A stretch of 64,000 nucleotides of DNA from Streptomyces endocoffeicus (GTDB lineage: Bacteria; Actinomycetota; Actinomycetes; Streptomycetales; Streptomycetaceae). Each line of letters begins with the position of its first letter. Position 1 is the first letter of the stretch. The DNA lies in contig NZ_JAERRG010000008.1 of NCBI RefSeq assembly GCF_016741935.1, positions 62,001 to 126,000 of the forward strand, in the 5' to 3' direction. Position numbers and translations under genes: made by a program. Of this stretch, positions 15,472 to 24,015 are shown piece by piece. The notes under the pieces are model-generated. The model saw nothing but the letters and a program-made list of their open reading frames with translations, was not told where the DNA came from and ran no database searches.

Positions 15472-16995
15472 ATGACTCGACACAACGAAGCGGCCGGTCT
15501 GCCCGGCGAAGAGCAGGTCACCCTCCGCAGCCCGGCCGAGCTCGCCGATGCCCTGCCCTATGTCTTGGGCTTCCAGCCGGACGACAGCATCGTGATGATC
15601 GCGCTGCACGGCGCCCGCGGCCGGTTCGGCGGCAGGCTCAGGCTCGGCATTCCCCGGGTCCCGGAGGAGTGGCCCGAGGTCTGCGATCAGCTCGCCGAAT
15701 GCCTGATCAGCGGCAGCGAGCGGCGTGGTGTGCGGCCGGACGGGGTCGTTCTGTTCCTGTGCCAGGAGCCGGCCGAGGGTGAGTCCGCGCAGGAGGCGAT
15801 GGAGCGGCTGCGGCCCCTCTCTCAGCGGCTGCGCATCGCGTGCGGCGGGTTGGAGGTGCCGGTGTTCGAGGCGCTGTGCATCTCCGGCGGCCGGTTCTGG
15901 TCGTATGTCTGTCCCGACCGGCGCTGCTGTCCGCCGGAAGGCGTTCCGCTCGCCCTGCCCGGCACGTCGGTCATGGCCGCGGCGGCGACGTTCGCGGGGG
16001 TCCAGGTGCGCGGCTCGCTGCGTGAGATGGAGGCCAGGCTCGCCCCGCTCGGGGTGCCTCGGGCCGATGGGCAGGAGCGGGCGCTGGACGCGGCCGGGGC
16101 CGATCTTGTGCCGAGGATTCTGGACGGCGCCGGCTCCGCGACGGTGCGTGCGCAGACCCTCGCTCTGATGGGCCGGATGCTGGACACGTTCCAGGCCGCG
16201 CCGCCGGTCGCTGACGCCTGTGCGGCTGATCTCCGCGATGACGGTCTGCTCGACGATCAGGAGGCGGCCGCGATGATCATCGGGCTGCAGGATCGACGGA
16301 CCCGGGACCGGGTGGCCGGCTGGATGGAGGAAGCGGACGCCGACGCGGCGCTGCGGCTGTGGCGCGCGCTGGCCCGACGCTGTGTCGGCTCCTACGGGGA
16401 GTATGCGGCGGCGCCGCTCACCCTGGCGGGGTGGGTCGCCTGGTCGGCGGGTGATGAGCTCATGGCACGGGTGGCGCTCGGGCGTGCCCTGCGTGTTGAT
16501 CCCGACTACCTCTTCGCGAGGTTGTTGCACCAGGCGTGCAATGAGGGGGTCCATCCGAAGCTGCTGCGTCAATGCCTGCGCCGGGAGGAGTCTGAGCGCT
16601 CCGACCAGGCTGACCGCGCCGATCGTGCCGTGCACGCCGCGGTGCACGCGGAGTTGGAGAGGCTCGGCGACTTGGCTGCAGCCGAGCCGCGGGAAGTGGC
16701 TGGATCCTCGGCCGAAACGGCCTTGGAAACGGCCATGGAAACGGCCGGACCGGTCGAGTCGGCTGAGTCCGCCGAGACGGCCGCCCGCGCGGAAGCGGAG
16801 GAGCTGGAGGAAGCGCAGGAAACGGAAGACGAGACGGAGCGGCAGCCGGCGCGGGAGCGACCGAACGGAGCGGCGGGCCGGGGCGGCAGGAGCGCACCGG
16901 CGGGGACGAGCGCCCCGGGTGGCAGGCGCCGTCCGGAAGGGCGGCCGCGCACCCGGCGCCGTACCGGCAGCCGGGGAACGCGCAGCCGCCGCTGA
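15472..16995 (+). CDS. DUF4192 domain protein with disordered charged tail
   Basis: The 507-aa protein has an N-terminal and central DUF4192 region (~15-370) beginning VTLRSPAELADALPYVLGFQPDDSIV and including RVALGRALRVDPDYLFARLL. Its function is unknown; the family is widespread in actinobacteria. The last ~110 residues are unlike the rest: an acidic ETALETAMETA / AEELEEAQETEDETE segment followed by an Arg/Gly-rich end, probably disordered and perhaps nucleic-acid-binding. The ATG at 15472 fits the family start. The promoter shares the recQ divergent region. Confidence 0.85.
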   Translation: MTRHNEAAGLPGEEQVTLRSPAELADALPYVLGFQPDDSIVMIALHGARGRFGGRLRLGIPRVPEEWPEVCDQLAECLISGSERRGVRPDGVVLFLCQEPAEGESAQEAMERLRPLSQRLRIACGGLEVPVFEALCISGGRFWSYVCPDRRCCPPEGVPLALPGTSVMAAAATFAGVQVRGSLREMEARLAPLGVPRADGQERALDAAGADLVPRILDGAGSATVRAQTLALMGRMLDTFQAAPPVADACAADLRDDGLLDDQEAAAMIIGLQDRRTRDRVAGWMEEADADAALRLWRALARRCVGSYGEYAAAPLTLAGWVAWSAGDELMARVALGRALRVDPDYLFARLLHQACNEGVHPKLLRQCLRREESERSDQADRADRAVHAAVHAELERLGDLAAAEPREVAGSSAETALETAMETAGPVESAESAETAARAEAEELEEAQETEDETERQPARERPNGAAGRGGRSAPAGTSAPGGRRRPEGRPRTRRRTGSRGTRSRR

Positions 16996-17139
16996 CCCGG
17001 CCAGGCCGGGGGAGCCCTGGGGTGGGGGCCAGGGGCGGCAGGCGGATTGCCCTCGGAGGTTCCGATCCGCTGGACGAGTTCGGCGGCTGAGCCACCGGCG
17101 GCGACGGTCGGCGGGTGTGCTGAAGCCCGGCTGCTAGGG

Positions 17140-17195
17140 GCGGACAGCGGACGGCGGACGGCGGACGGCGGACAGCGGACAGCGAACGGCGAGCG
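17140..17195 (+). repeat. Heptamer minisatellite, 8 copies
   Basis: Eight consecutive 7-bp units of the form GCGGACR; the last two are diverged (GCGAACG, GCGAGCG). Confidence 0.9.
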
Positions 17196-17361
17196 AGGGA
17201 GGTCTGCCGAGGCGTGGCGGCCCGGGGGGCCGTGGGTCGGGGGTGTGGCGCTCTGCCCGCGTAGGGCGGCTCGGGGGATTCGGAAGGGGGTGTGGGAATC
17301 GTGCAGGCGAGCGCTTGAGAGAGCGATTTCACGAACATCGGTGATCATGCTCAAGGGCCTG

Positions 17362-17384
17362 ATTATCGTCAGGCAGACGACTAT
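17362..17384. promoter_or_regulatory. Candidate operator of the Nudix/NrtR-like gene
   Basis: ATTATCGTC, a 5-base spacer, then GACGACTAT: seven of nine positions are paired. It ends 9 bp before the start codon, where an autoregulator would bind. Confidence 0.4.
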
Positions 17385-17393
17385 GATCGCGTC

Positions 17394-18155
17394 ATGCCCT
17401 ACGACCCGTCGGCTTTCCCGGCATTCGCCGTCACCGTTGATCTGGTCGTGCTCACCGTGCGGCGGCATTCGCTGTGTGCGCTGGCCGTTCGCCGCGGGGA
17501 GCCGCCTTTCAAGGGTCGGTGGGCGCTGCCCGGCGGTTTCGTACGGCCCGATGAGGATCTCGCCGTCGCCGCTGCCAGGGAGTTGGCCGAGGAGACCGGG
17601 CTGCTCGCCCATGACCCCACGCTTCCGGTCCCTCCGAACGCCGCCCACCTCGAGCAGCTCGCCACGTACGGCGACCCGAAGCGGGACCCCCGGATGCGCG
17701 TGGTCAGCGTGGCGCATCTCGCGCTGGCGCCCGATCTGCCCGCGCCCCGGGCCGGGGGCGACGCGCACAGTGTGCGCTGGGCGCCGGTCGAGTCGCTGCT
17801 CGACCAGGAAGGGGCCTTCGGGCGCGACAGCGATCTGGCCGCCCCACTCGCCTTCGACCATGCCCGCATCCTCGCGGACGGGGTCGAGCGCGCCCGCTCC
17901 AAGATCGAGTACTCCTCGCTGGCCACCGCCTTCTGCCCGCAGGAGTTCACGGTCGGCGAGCTGCGCCGGGTGTACGAGGCGGTGTGGGGCGTGGCCCTGG
18001 ACCCGCGCAACTTCCACCGCAAGGTCACCGGCACCCCGGGCTTCCTGGTGCCAACAGGCGGTACGACGACCCGTCAGGGCGGCCGTCCCGCCCAGCTGTT
18101 CCGGGCCGGAGGGGCGACGGTGCTCAATCCGCCCATGCTTCGTCCCGAGGTGTGA
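17394..18155 (+). CDS. Nudix hydrolase / NrtR-like regulator
   Basis: The 253-aa protein has an N-terminal Nudix domain (~10-150) and a C-terminal winged-helix-like domain (~160-240, with PQEFTVGELRRVYEAVWG and NFHRKVTGTPGFLVP). This is the architecture of NrtR, an ADP-ribose-responsive repressor of NAD metabolism. The Nudix box (GFVRPDEDLAVAAARELAEE, then TGL) keeps every consensus residue, so it may also hydrolyse ADP-ribose or a related compound. No NAD biosynthesis gene is adjacent. The start ATG gives the typical MPYDPSAFP. A partial palindrome upstream may be its own operator. Confidence 0.85.
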   Translation: MPYDPSAFPAFAVTVDLVVLTVRRHSLCALAVRRGEPPFKGRWALPGGFVRPDEDLAVAAARELAEETGLLAHDPTLPVPPNAAHLEQLATYGDPKRDPRMRVVSVAHLALAPDLPAPRAGGDAHSVRWAPVESLLDQEGAFGRDSDLAAPLAFDHARILADGVERARSKIEYSSLATAFCPQEFTVGELRRVYEAVWGVALDPRNFHRKVTGTPGFLVPTGGTTTRQGGRPAQLFRAGGATVLNPPMLRPEV

Positions 18156-18186
18156 CGGGCCATGACACGACGACTCCCCGGGAGTG

Positions 18187-18212
18187 CTATGTCCTGACGA
18201 AATAGGACATAG
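18187..18212. promoter_or_regulatory. Perfect 9-bp-arm palindrome between Nudix and ABC genes
   Basis: CTATGTCCT (18187-18195) and AGGACATAG (18204-18212) surround GACGAAAT. It lies 31 bp after the Nudix stop and 73 bp before the ABC start. It could be a terminator of modest strength or an operator; its AT content favours an operator. Confidence 0.5.
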
Positions 18213-18285
18213 CGGGTTAACGTTCTCCGGTACGCCACCAGTCCCCACGTGCCATCGAGCGGTTCCATGCCCCGCGGGAGAAGCC

Positions 18286-20547
18286 ATGATCCAGGCCACC
18301 GGACTGACCAGCACCCCCCGCCGCAACCAACCGCCCGTTGTCGACGACCTCACCTTCGAGGCCCCGGCGGGCCGGGTCACCGCGCTGCTCGGCGGCCCCG
18401 ACGCGGGCAAGACCACCGCGCTGCGGCTACTGCTGCAGCTCGACCGGGGCCATGGCTCCGCCTTCTTCCGGGGCCGCCCCCTGCACCGCATCCGGCGCCC
18501 GGCTCATGAGATCGGCGTTCTCCTCGAGGACGTCCCCGGTCACCCGGGCCGCACCGTGCGGGGGCATCTGAGGATGCTCGGTGCCGCGGCCGGGGTGGCC
18601 GCCGCACGCGCCGATGTCGTGCTCGATGTGGTCGGCCTCACCGATCTGGCGGACGAGCGTCTCGGTGATCTGTCCACCGGGGCGGAGCGCCGTCTCGAGA
18701 TCGCCACCGCGCTGCTCGGGGACCCGCACACCCTGGTCCTCGATGAGCCCGCACGGGGCCTGTCGGCCCGGGAGACCGCCTGGCTGTACGGGCTGCTGCG
18801 CCAATTCGCCGCCCAGGGCGGCGCCGTCCTGGTCGCCACCGAGGACGCCGAGGGCGTGATCCGCCTCGCGGACCAGGTGCTCACCCTGGAGGCGGGGCGG
18901 CTGGTGGCCGACCAGCCGGTGGACGAGTTCGCCCGTACCCGGCTGCGCCCCCGTGTCGTCGTCCACTCGCCGCTCGTCGGCCGCCTCGCCGCCGTCCTGG
19001 AGGAGGAGGTCGAGGCCGCCCGGCAGTTGGCCGAGGCCCAGGCGGCGGAGGAGGCCCGCGCGGTGGCCGAGCTCGCGGCCAAGGCCGAGGTCGCCCAGGC
19101 TGACACGGCCCAGCCCGACGTGGCCGACGGGGGCGACGTCGTCAAGGCCGAGAGCGCCGGGCCCAAGGTCAGGAAGAGGGCGATCTGGCGTAAGGTCAGG
19201 AGGCCCCAGTTCGCCACCCGGGGCTCTGCCGGGGCCGAAGCGAAGAAGGCCACCGCGGAAGCCACGGCCAACGACAAGACGCCCAAAGACAAGACGGCCG
19301 GCGACAAGGCGAACAAGGCAGACGCGGCGAACACTGCAAGCACGGCGAACCCGGCGGACAAGGCTGTCCCCGCTGCTGCCCCCGCCTCCATCCCCGCCCC
19401 CGCCTCCATCCCCGCCCCCGCTGCCGACACCGACCCGGTCGGCGCCGAAGCGGCCCACGCGCGGACCGCAGTCGGCATCGGCGTCGGCATCGGTATCGGC
19501 GTCGGCGCCGGCATCGGAGCCGGCGGGGCCGAGCCCGAGGAGGAGCCGGTCGCCGCGCCCGCCGACCCGTTCTCCGTGGTGCGGGACGACGACACCCACA
19601 TCTCCGTCTACGGCCTGTCCTCCGCCTCCGTCGGGGAGACCGCCTACCGCCACGGCATCGTGGTCCACCGGCTGGTCGAGGAGACCGCCGATCTGGGCCC
19701 GGGGACTCCCGCCGCCGCCCGCGCCCGCGACCCCGAGGCGCCCCCGCTGCGGCTGCTCCCCAAGCTCCGCTTCCCCGGCCCCGCCTGGCCGATGCGCTAC
19801 GAGGTGCGCCGCGCCACCGGCGTAAGGACCGGCTGGCTGATCGGCGTCGCCTCCATCGTGGCCTCGCTCCTCGCCTCCGTGCTGCTCGCCCGCGCCGGTG
19901 GCACCGGGGAGCTGCACCGGCTCACCGGCTGGCCGGCCGACCTCCCGCTGCCTCCCGTCGCCATCGCGGCCGGTCTCCTGGGCGCCCTGGCCTTCGGCGA
20001 CGAGTTCCGCTTTCCGGCACTGGCCGCGACCCGGGACGCCGTACCCCGCCGACTCGGGCTGCTGGCCGCCAAATTCGCGGTCTGCGCGGCCGGTGCCGTC
20101 CTGCTGTCGCTCGGCGTCATCGTGCTCGACAGCGCGGCGCTCCTGCTGCTCGTGGGCGGCAACGCGGTGCCGCTGCCGGGCGACTGGCCCGCGCTGGTGG
20201 TCGGCGTCTTCGGCCTGACCATCGGCTCGTCGTGGGCCGGGCTGCTCGCCGCCGGAGTCTTCCGTTCCACCGCGCTCGGGCTGGCCACCCTGCTCGCCGT
20301 GCCGATCCTCGCGGTGCCCGTCGTCCAGCGCGCGGCGCAGGACCCGTCGCTGCGTTCGCTGGTCATGCTGCCGCACCGGCTGCGCGCGGCGACGCTGGAC
20401 CGGTCGCCCTCCATGATCGACCGAGGGCTGGCGGTCGCGCTGCGGCTCGCGTCCCAACCGGTCGGACAGGCGCTGATGTTGTCGGTGGCCGTCCTGCTGT
20501 GCGCCTACGCCCTCACCGGTCTGCGCGGCAAGAGCACCCGCCAGTAG
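18286..20547 (+). CDS. ABC ATPase fused through a long disordered linker to a membrane domain
   Basis: The 753-aa protein has three parts. Residues 1-235 are an ABC ATPase (Walker A GGPDAGKTT, Walker B LVLDEP), but the signature is degenerate (LSTGAERR) and the usual switch histidine is replaced (VLVATED). Residues ~240-480 form an Ala/Lys/Pro/Gly-rich linker with EEARAVAELAAKAEVA, several DK repeats, APASIPAPASIPAP and a GIGVGIGIGVGAGIGAGG run. Residues ~520-745 contain about six hydrophobic helices starting at WLIGVASIVASLLASVLLA. It is thus a single-polypeptide half-transporter or ABC-2-like exporter. The start ATG lies in the sequence aagccATGATC with no strong ribosome site. It precedes whiH; the substrate is unknown. 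Confidence 0.8.
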   Translation: MIQATGLTSTPRRNQPPVVDDLTFEAPAGRVTALLGGPDAGKTTALRLLLQLDRGHGSAFFRGRPLHRIRRPAHEIGVLLEDVPGHPGRTVRGHLRMLGAAAGVAAARADVVLDVVGLTDLADERLGDLSTGAERRLEIATALLGDPHTLVLDEPARGLSARETAWLYGLLRQFAAQGGAVLVATEDAEGVIRLADQVLTLEAGRLVADQPVDEFARTRLRPRVVVHSPLVGRLAAVLEEEVEAARQLAEAQAAEEARAVAELAAKAEVAQADTAQPDVADGGDVVKAESAGPKVRKRAIWRKVRRPQFATRGSAGAEAKKATAEATANDKTPKDKTAGDKANKADAANTASTANPADKAVPAAAPASIPAPASIPAPAADTDPVGAEAAHARTAVGIGVGIGIGVGAGIGAGGAEPEEEPVAAPADPFSVVRDDDTHISVYGLSSASVGETAYRHGIVVHRLVEETADLGPGTPAAARARDPEAPPLRLLPKLRFPGPAWPMRYEVRRATGVRTGWLIGVASIVASLLASVLLARAGGTGELHRLTGWPADLPLPPVAIAAGLLGALAFGDEFRFPALAATRDAVPRRLGLLAAKFAVCAAGAVLLSLGVIVLDSAALLLLVGGNAVPLPGDWPALVVGVFGLTIGSSWAGLLAAGVFRSTALGLATLLAVPILAVPVVQRAAQDPSLRSLVMLPHRLRAATLDRSPSMIDRGLAVALRLASQPVGQALMLSVAVLLCAYALTGLRGKSTRQ

Positions 20548-20873
20548 CAACCGCCCCGCGCCGGGTGCCCACGCCCGCGCGGTCGACCACCAGCCCGCCC
20601 GCTCAGACGCACCCCCCACCCCGTAGCCCTCCACCCCGTAGCCCCCCCACTTCGCGGCCCGCTCGGTCCGTAGCCCGCCCGGCCCCGTACCCAGCCAGTG
20701 GAGCAGGCCCGAAGCGGATTCGCGCAGCCGTCACGCGAACTGCTCGCAACTCCCCGAAGGATGCTTCTTTCTGTCCGATTGAGCGTCAATTATGAGGTAA
20801 TGGGCGATCACCCTTTCGTGTGCTTTTCACCAAAGACCTCAAGGGCTTCCGAGGCGTCGCCGACAAAGGATGC
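20548..20873. other. Spacer upstream of whiH
   Basis: The first half is C-rich with imperfect repeats of CCCCGTAGCCC (about 20610-20700) and no gene. The second half (20760-20873) is AT-richer and should hold the whiH promoter. Confidence 0.6.
20786..20810 (+). promoter_or_regulatory. Tentative sigma-WhiG-like promoter of whiH
   Basis: GGCGATCA (20803-20810) matches the WhiG -10 type GCCGATAA at 6 of 8 positions. The best -35 candidate, TCAA (20786-20789), is only 13 bp upstream instead of about 15. In S. coelicolor whiH is known to depend on WhiG; this placement is inferred. Confidence 0.3.
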
Positions 20874-21773
20874 GTGAGTACCCTTGCGCACACCACGATG
20901 ACCGCGGCTCGCCCCGCCGACTCCGGCCTGGCCGGTTCGGGCGAGCTGGACCGCTACTCCTACGCCGAAGCCCCCGGCGCCGACCGCGGCAGCGCCCCCT
21001 CCTCCTGGGACGGTGCCGAGGCGGAGATCGGCCGGGTGGGCCGACGCGCGGCCGGCAACCGGGGCCGCGGGCTGCACGGCCAACTCGTTCAGCAGCTGGG
21101 CCAGATGATCGTCTCCGGTGACCTGGGCGCGGACCGTCCGCTCGTCCCCGAGGAGATCGGTCAGCGCTTCGAGGTCTCCCGCACCGTCGTACGGGAATCG
21201 CTGCGCGTCCTCGAGGCCAAGGGCCTGGTCAGCGCCCGCCCCAATGTGGGCACCCGGGTCCGCCCGGTCAGCGACTGGAACCTGCTCGATCCGGACATCA
21301 TCGAGTGGCGCGCCTTCGGTCCACAGCGCGACGACCAGCGCCGTGAGCTGTGCGAGCTGCGCTGGACCATCGAGCCGCTGGCCGCCCGTCTCGCCGCCGG
21401 GCACGGCCGCGAGGAGGTGCAGCAGCGGCTCGGCGACATGGTCGAGATCATGAGCCATGCGCTGGCCCAGGGTGACGCCCTCACCTTCGCCCGCGCCGAC
21501 GCCGAGTTCCACGCGCTGCTGCTCCAGGTCGGGGGCAATCGGATGCTGGAGCACCTGGCGGGCATCGTCGCTGCCGCGCTCCATGTCTCCGGGGCCCCGG
21601 TCTCCGGCTGCGACCGCCTCACCGAGGCGGGGGTCGCCCACCACCGCAGGATCGTCGAGGCGGTCGGCGAGGGTGACGCCGCGGCGGCCGAGGCGGCGAT
21701 GCGCCAGCTGCTGACCGTCCACCCGGATCTCGATCATGCCGAGGTCGGGGTGCCCGCGCCGCGCGAGCACTGA
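20874..21773 (+). CDS. whiH: Sporulation regulator WhiH (FadR/GntR family)
   Basis: WhiH is a GntR-family regulator needed for sporulation septation in aerial hyphae. The 299-aa protein has a unique ~55-residue N-terminus, a winged helix (~60-130, with LVPEEIGQRFEVSRTVVRESLRVLE split around the recognition helix) and a C-terminal FCD ligand-binding domain (~150-285, with the metal-site histidines in ADAEFHALL and AHHRRIVEAV). The GTG at 20874 follows AAAGGA and gives VSTLAHTTMTAARPADSG, which I recall as the WhiH start. The position immediately upstream of hrdB agrees with the conserved Streptomyces order. Confidence 0.93.
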   Translation: MSTLAHTTMTAARPADSGLAGSGELDRYSYAEAPGADRGSAPSSWDGAEAEIGRVGRRAAGNRGRGLHGQLVQQLGQMIVSGDLGADRPLVPEEIGQRFEVSRTVVRESLRVLEAKGLVSARPNVGTRVRPVSDWNLLDPDIIEWRAFGPQRDDQRRELCELRWTIEPLAARLAAGHGREEVQQRLGDMVEIMSHALAQGDALTFARADAEFHALLLQVGGNRMLEHLAGIVAAALHVSGAPVSGCDRLTEAGVAHHRRIVEAVGEGDAAAAEAAMRQLLTVHPDLDHAEVGVPAPREH

Positions 21774-21821
21774 GCCGCGGCGCGTCCGGTCGCCCGGATC
21801 GCCGGGCGTCCGGAGCGTGCG

Positions 21822-21893
21822 GCGTACGACGTACGGCAAGGCGGTGTCAGTAGGCGGCGAGTTCCGGCCCGATGAATGCCGTACGGCGTACGA
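21822..21893. repeat. Pair of inverted 16-bp elements downstream of whiH
   Basis: GCGTACGACGTACGGC (21822-21837) and GCCGTACGGCGTACGA (21878-21893) are inverse copies of each other at 14 of 16 positions, and each is itself partly palindromic. They may pair as a terminator or bind a protein. Confidence 0.6.
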
Positions 21894-22102
21894 GAGGGCG
21901 TCGCCGGATCCCGCGTCGCGGGTTCGGCGGCGCGGCGCGAACTGATCGATCGGCGCCGTGTGGCTCCCATCGGTGCGCGACTGGGAGTTTTCTGTCCCGT
22001 TGGATGGGCATTAAGACCGTTATGGGGTGTGACTCGGGCCACGAGTATTGGGCGTAACGCTCTTTGGGGCAGCGCGATGATTAAAGAGGTGGCAGCCGCG
22101 GA

Positions 22103-22129
22103 GGGAATACGGATGTCGCTCAAAACGCT
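22103..22129 (+). promoter_or_regulatory. Candidate sigma-R-type hrdB promoter
   Basis: GGGAAT (22103-22108), an 18-bp spacer and GCT (22127-22129) approximate the sigma-R consensus GGAAT-N18-GTT. In S. coelicolor one hrdB promoter is known to be induced by the thiol-stress sigma factor SigR. The -10 here deviates by one base. Confidence 0.5.
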
Positions 22130-22241
22130 GTACTCCTCCGCACTCCGCCCGCGCCGTCGGTTCATCCCTGCCGGCGGTCGTCGGCTCCGTTCCTCAGCGG
22201 ACTGAGCCGGAAGCCGTTTCCAACGTTCCGAGAGGTTGTTC

Positions 22242-23810
22242 GTGTCGGCCAGCACATCCCGTACGCTCCCGCCGGAGATCGCCGAGTCGGAGTCTGTCAT
22301 GGCGCTCATCGAGCGGGGAAAGGCTGAGGGGCAGATCGCCGGCGACGATGTGCGCCGGGCCTTCGAGGCTGACCAGATTCCGCCAACCCAGTGGAAGAAC
22401 GTACTGCGCAGCCTCAACCAGATCCTCGACGAGGAGGGTGTGACGCTGATGGTCAGTGCCGCAGAGGCGCCCAAGCGCACCCGTAAGAGCGTCGCAGCGA
22501 AGAGCCCGGCAAAGCGCACCGCCACCAAGACTGTCGCGGCCAAGACGGTCACCGCCAAGAAGGCCCCCGCCGCCCCGGCCGCCCCCACCGCGGACCCGGG
22601 CGCTGCCCCGGCCGGTGAGGCCATGGCCGCACCCGCGAAGAAGGTCGCCGCCAAGAAGACCGCGGCCAAGAAGGCGGTCGCCAAGAAGACCGCCACCACC
22701 GCCGCCAAGAAGACGGTCGCGAAGAAGACCACCGCCAAGAAGGACGTCACCGACGAGCTCCTCGAGGGCGAGGAGGTCATCGAGGAGGCACCGGGCAAGC
22801 CCGGTCCCGAGGGCGCCGAGGCCGAGCCGGAGAACGCGGGCTTCGTGCTCTCCGACGACGACGAGGACGACGCCCCCGCGCAGCAGGTCGCCGCGGCCGG
22901 TGCCACGGCCGACCCGGTCAAGGACTACCTCAAGCAGATCGGCAAGGTCCCGCTGCTCAACGCCGAGCAGGAGGTCGAGCTCGCCAAGCGCATCGAGGCC
23001 GGTCTGTTCGCCGAGGACAAGCTCGCCAACTCCGACAAGCTGGCCCCCAAGCTCAAGCGCGAGCTGGAGATCATCGCCGAGGACGGCCGCCGCGCCAAGA
23101 ACCACCTCCTGGAGGCCAACCTCCGTCTGGTGGTCTCGCTGGCCAAGCGCTACACCGGCCGCGGCATGCTCTTCCTGGACCTCATCCAGGAGGGCAACCT
23201 CGGTCTGATCCGCGCGGTCGAGAAGTTCGACTACACCAAGGGCTACAAGTTCTCCACGTACGCCACCTGGTGGATCCGTCAGGCGATCACCCGCGCCATG
23301 GCCGACCAGGCCCGCACCATCCGTATCCCGGTGCACATGGTCGAGGTCATCAACAAGCTGGCGCGCGTCCAGCGCCAGATGCTCCAGGACCTGGGCCGTG
23401 AGCCCACCCCGGAGGAGCTGGCCAAGGAGCTCGACATGACCCCCGAGAAGGTCATCGAGGTCCAGAAGTACGGCCGTGAGCCGATCTCGCTGCACACCCC
23501 GCTGGGCGAGGACGGCGACAGCGAGTTCGGTGACCTCATCGAGGACTCCGAGGCGGTCGTGCCGGCCGACGCGGTCAGCTTCACCCTGCTGCAGGAGCAG
23601 CTGCACTCCGTGCTCGACACGCTCAGCGAGCGCGAGGCGGGCGTGGTTTCGATGCGCTTCGGCCTCACCGACGGTCAGCCGAAGACCCTCGACGAGATCG
23701 GCAAGGTCTACGGCGTGACGCGTGAGCGCATCCGTCAGATCGAGTCCAAGACGATGTCGAAGCTGCGCCACCCGTCCCGCTCCCAGGTTCTCCGCGACTA
23801 CCTGGACTGA
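22242..23810 (+). CDS. hrdB: Principal RNA polymerase sigma factor HrdB
   Basis: HrdB is the essential housekeeping sigma-70 of Streptomyces. The 522-aa protein has an N-terminal region 1.1-like part, a lysine/alanine-rich segment (~80-175, repeats of AAKKTVAKK), an acidic stretch (SDDDEDDAP), region 1.2 (DPVKDYLKQIGKVPLL), region 2 (RGMLFLDLIQEGNLGLIRAV; FSTYATWWIRQAITRA), region 3 and region 4 (GVTRERIRQIESKTMSKLRH). The GTG at 22242 follows GAGAGG by six bases and gives VSASTSRTLPPEIAES; a TTG two codons upstream is less likely. The Lys/Ala segment is slightly longer than the S. coelicolor version as I remember it. Confidence 0.98.
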   Translation: MSASTSRTLPPEIAESESVMALIERGKAEGQIAGDDVRRAFEADQIPPTQWKNVLRSLNQILDEEGVTLMVSAAEAPKRTRKSVAAKSPAKRTATKTVAAKTVTAKKAPAAPAAPTADPGAAPAGEAMAAPAKKVAAKKTAAKKAVAKKTATTAAKKTVAKKTTAKKDVTDELLEGEEVIEEAPGKPGPEGAEAEPENAGFVLSDDDEDDAPAQQVAAAGATADPVKDYLKQIGKVPLLNAEQEVELAKRIEAGLFAEDKLANSDKLAPKLKRELEIIAEDGRRAKNHLLEANLRLVVSLAKRYTGRGMLFLDLIQEGNLGLIRAVEKFDYTKGYKFSTYATWWIRQAITRAMADQARTIRIPVHMVEVINKLARVQRQMLQDLGREPTPEELAKELDMTPEKVIEVQKYGREPISLHTPLGEDGDSEFGDLIEDSEAVVPADAVSFTLLQEQLHSVLDTLSEREAGVVSMRFGLTDGQPKTLDEIGKVYGVTRERIRQIESKTMSKLRHPSRSQVLRDYLD

Positions 23811-23854
23811 TGTGGACCGCCGCTTCATAGCCGCCTCATAGCGGAAGCGCTACC

Positions 23855-23898
23855 GCGCGAAGGCCGGACTCCCTCCGAGGGGGGTCCGGCCTTCGCGC
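23855..23898 (+). terminator. hrdB terminator
   Basis: A perfect 15-bp stem, GCGCGAAGGCCGGAC with GTCCGGCCTTCGCGC, encloses a loop with its own CCCTC/GAGGG pairing. It lies 44 bp after the hrdB stop. Confidence 0.85.
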
Positions 23899-24015
23899 TG
23901 CGCGGTGCCAGGTCTCCCTGGTGTCCTGTTCCCCGCTTGGCCCACTCGGGATGCGCTTCGCGACGGAGGGGGTAACGCTGAGTATGCGTCTTGCTCCGTA
24001 TGGTCAGGAGGCCGC

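Larger units (their letters stand above)
16996..17393. other. Non-coding spacer between DUF4192 and Nudix genes
   Basis: No supported gene. It contains a heptamer minisatellite (17140-17195) and, close to the Nudix start, a partial palindrome that may be an operator. The last ~110 bases are clearly less GC-rich than the rest, as expected for a promoter. Confidence 0.6.
21774..22241. other. whiH-hrdB intergenic region (468 bp)
   Basis: No gene is supported. It contains two related 16-bp palindrome-like elements near the whiH end and the hrdB promoter(s) with a long leader. The part around 21930-22090 is relatively AT-rich and probably holds a further hrdB promoter that I could not place. Confidence 0.6.
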
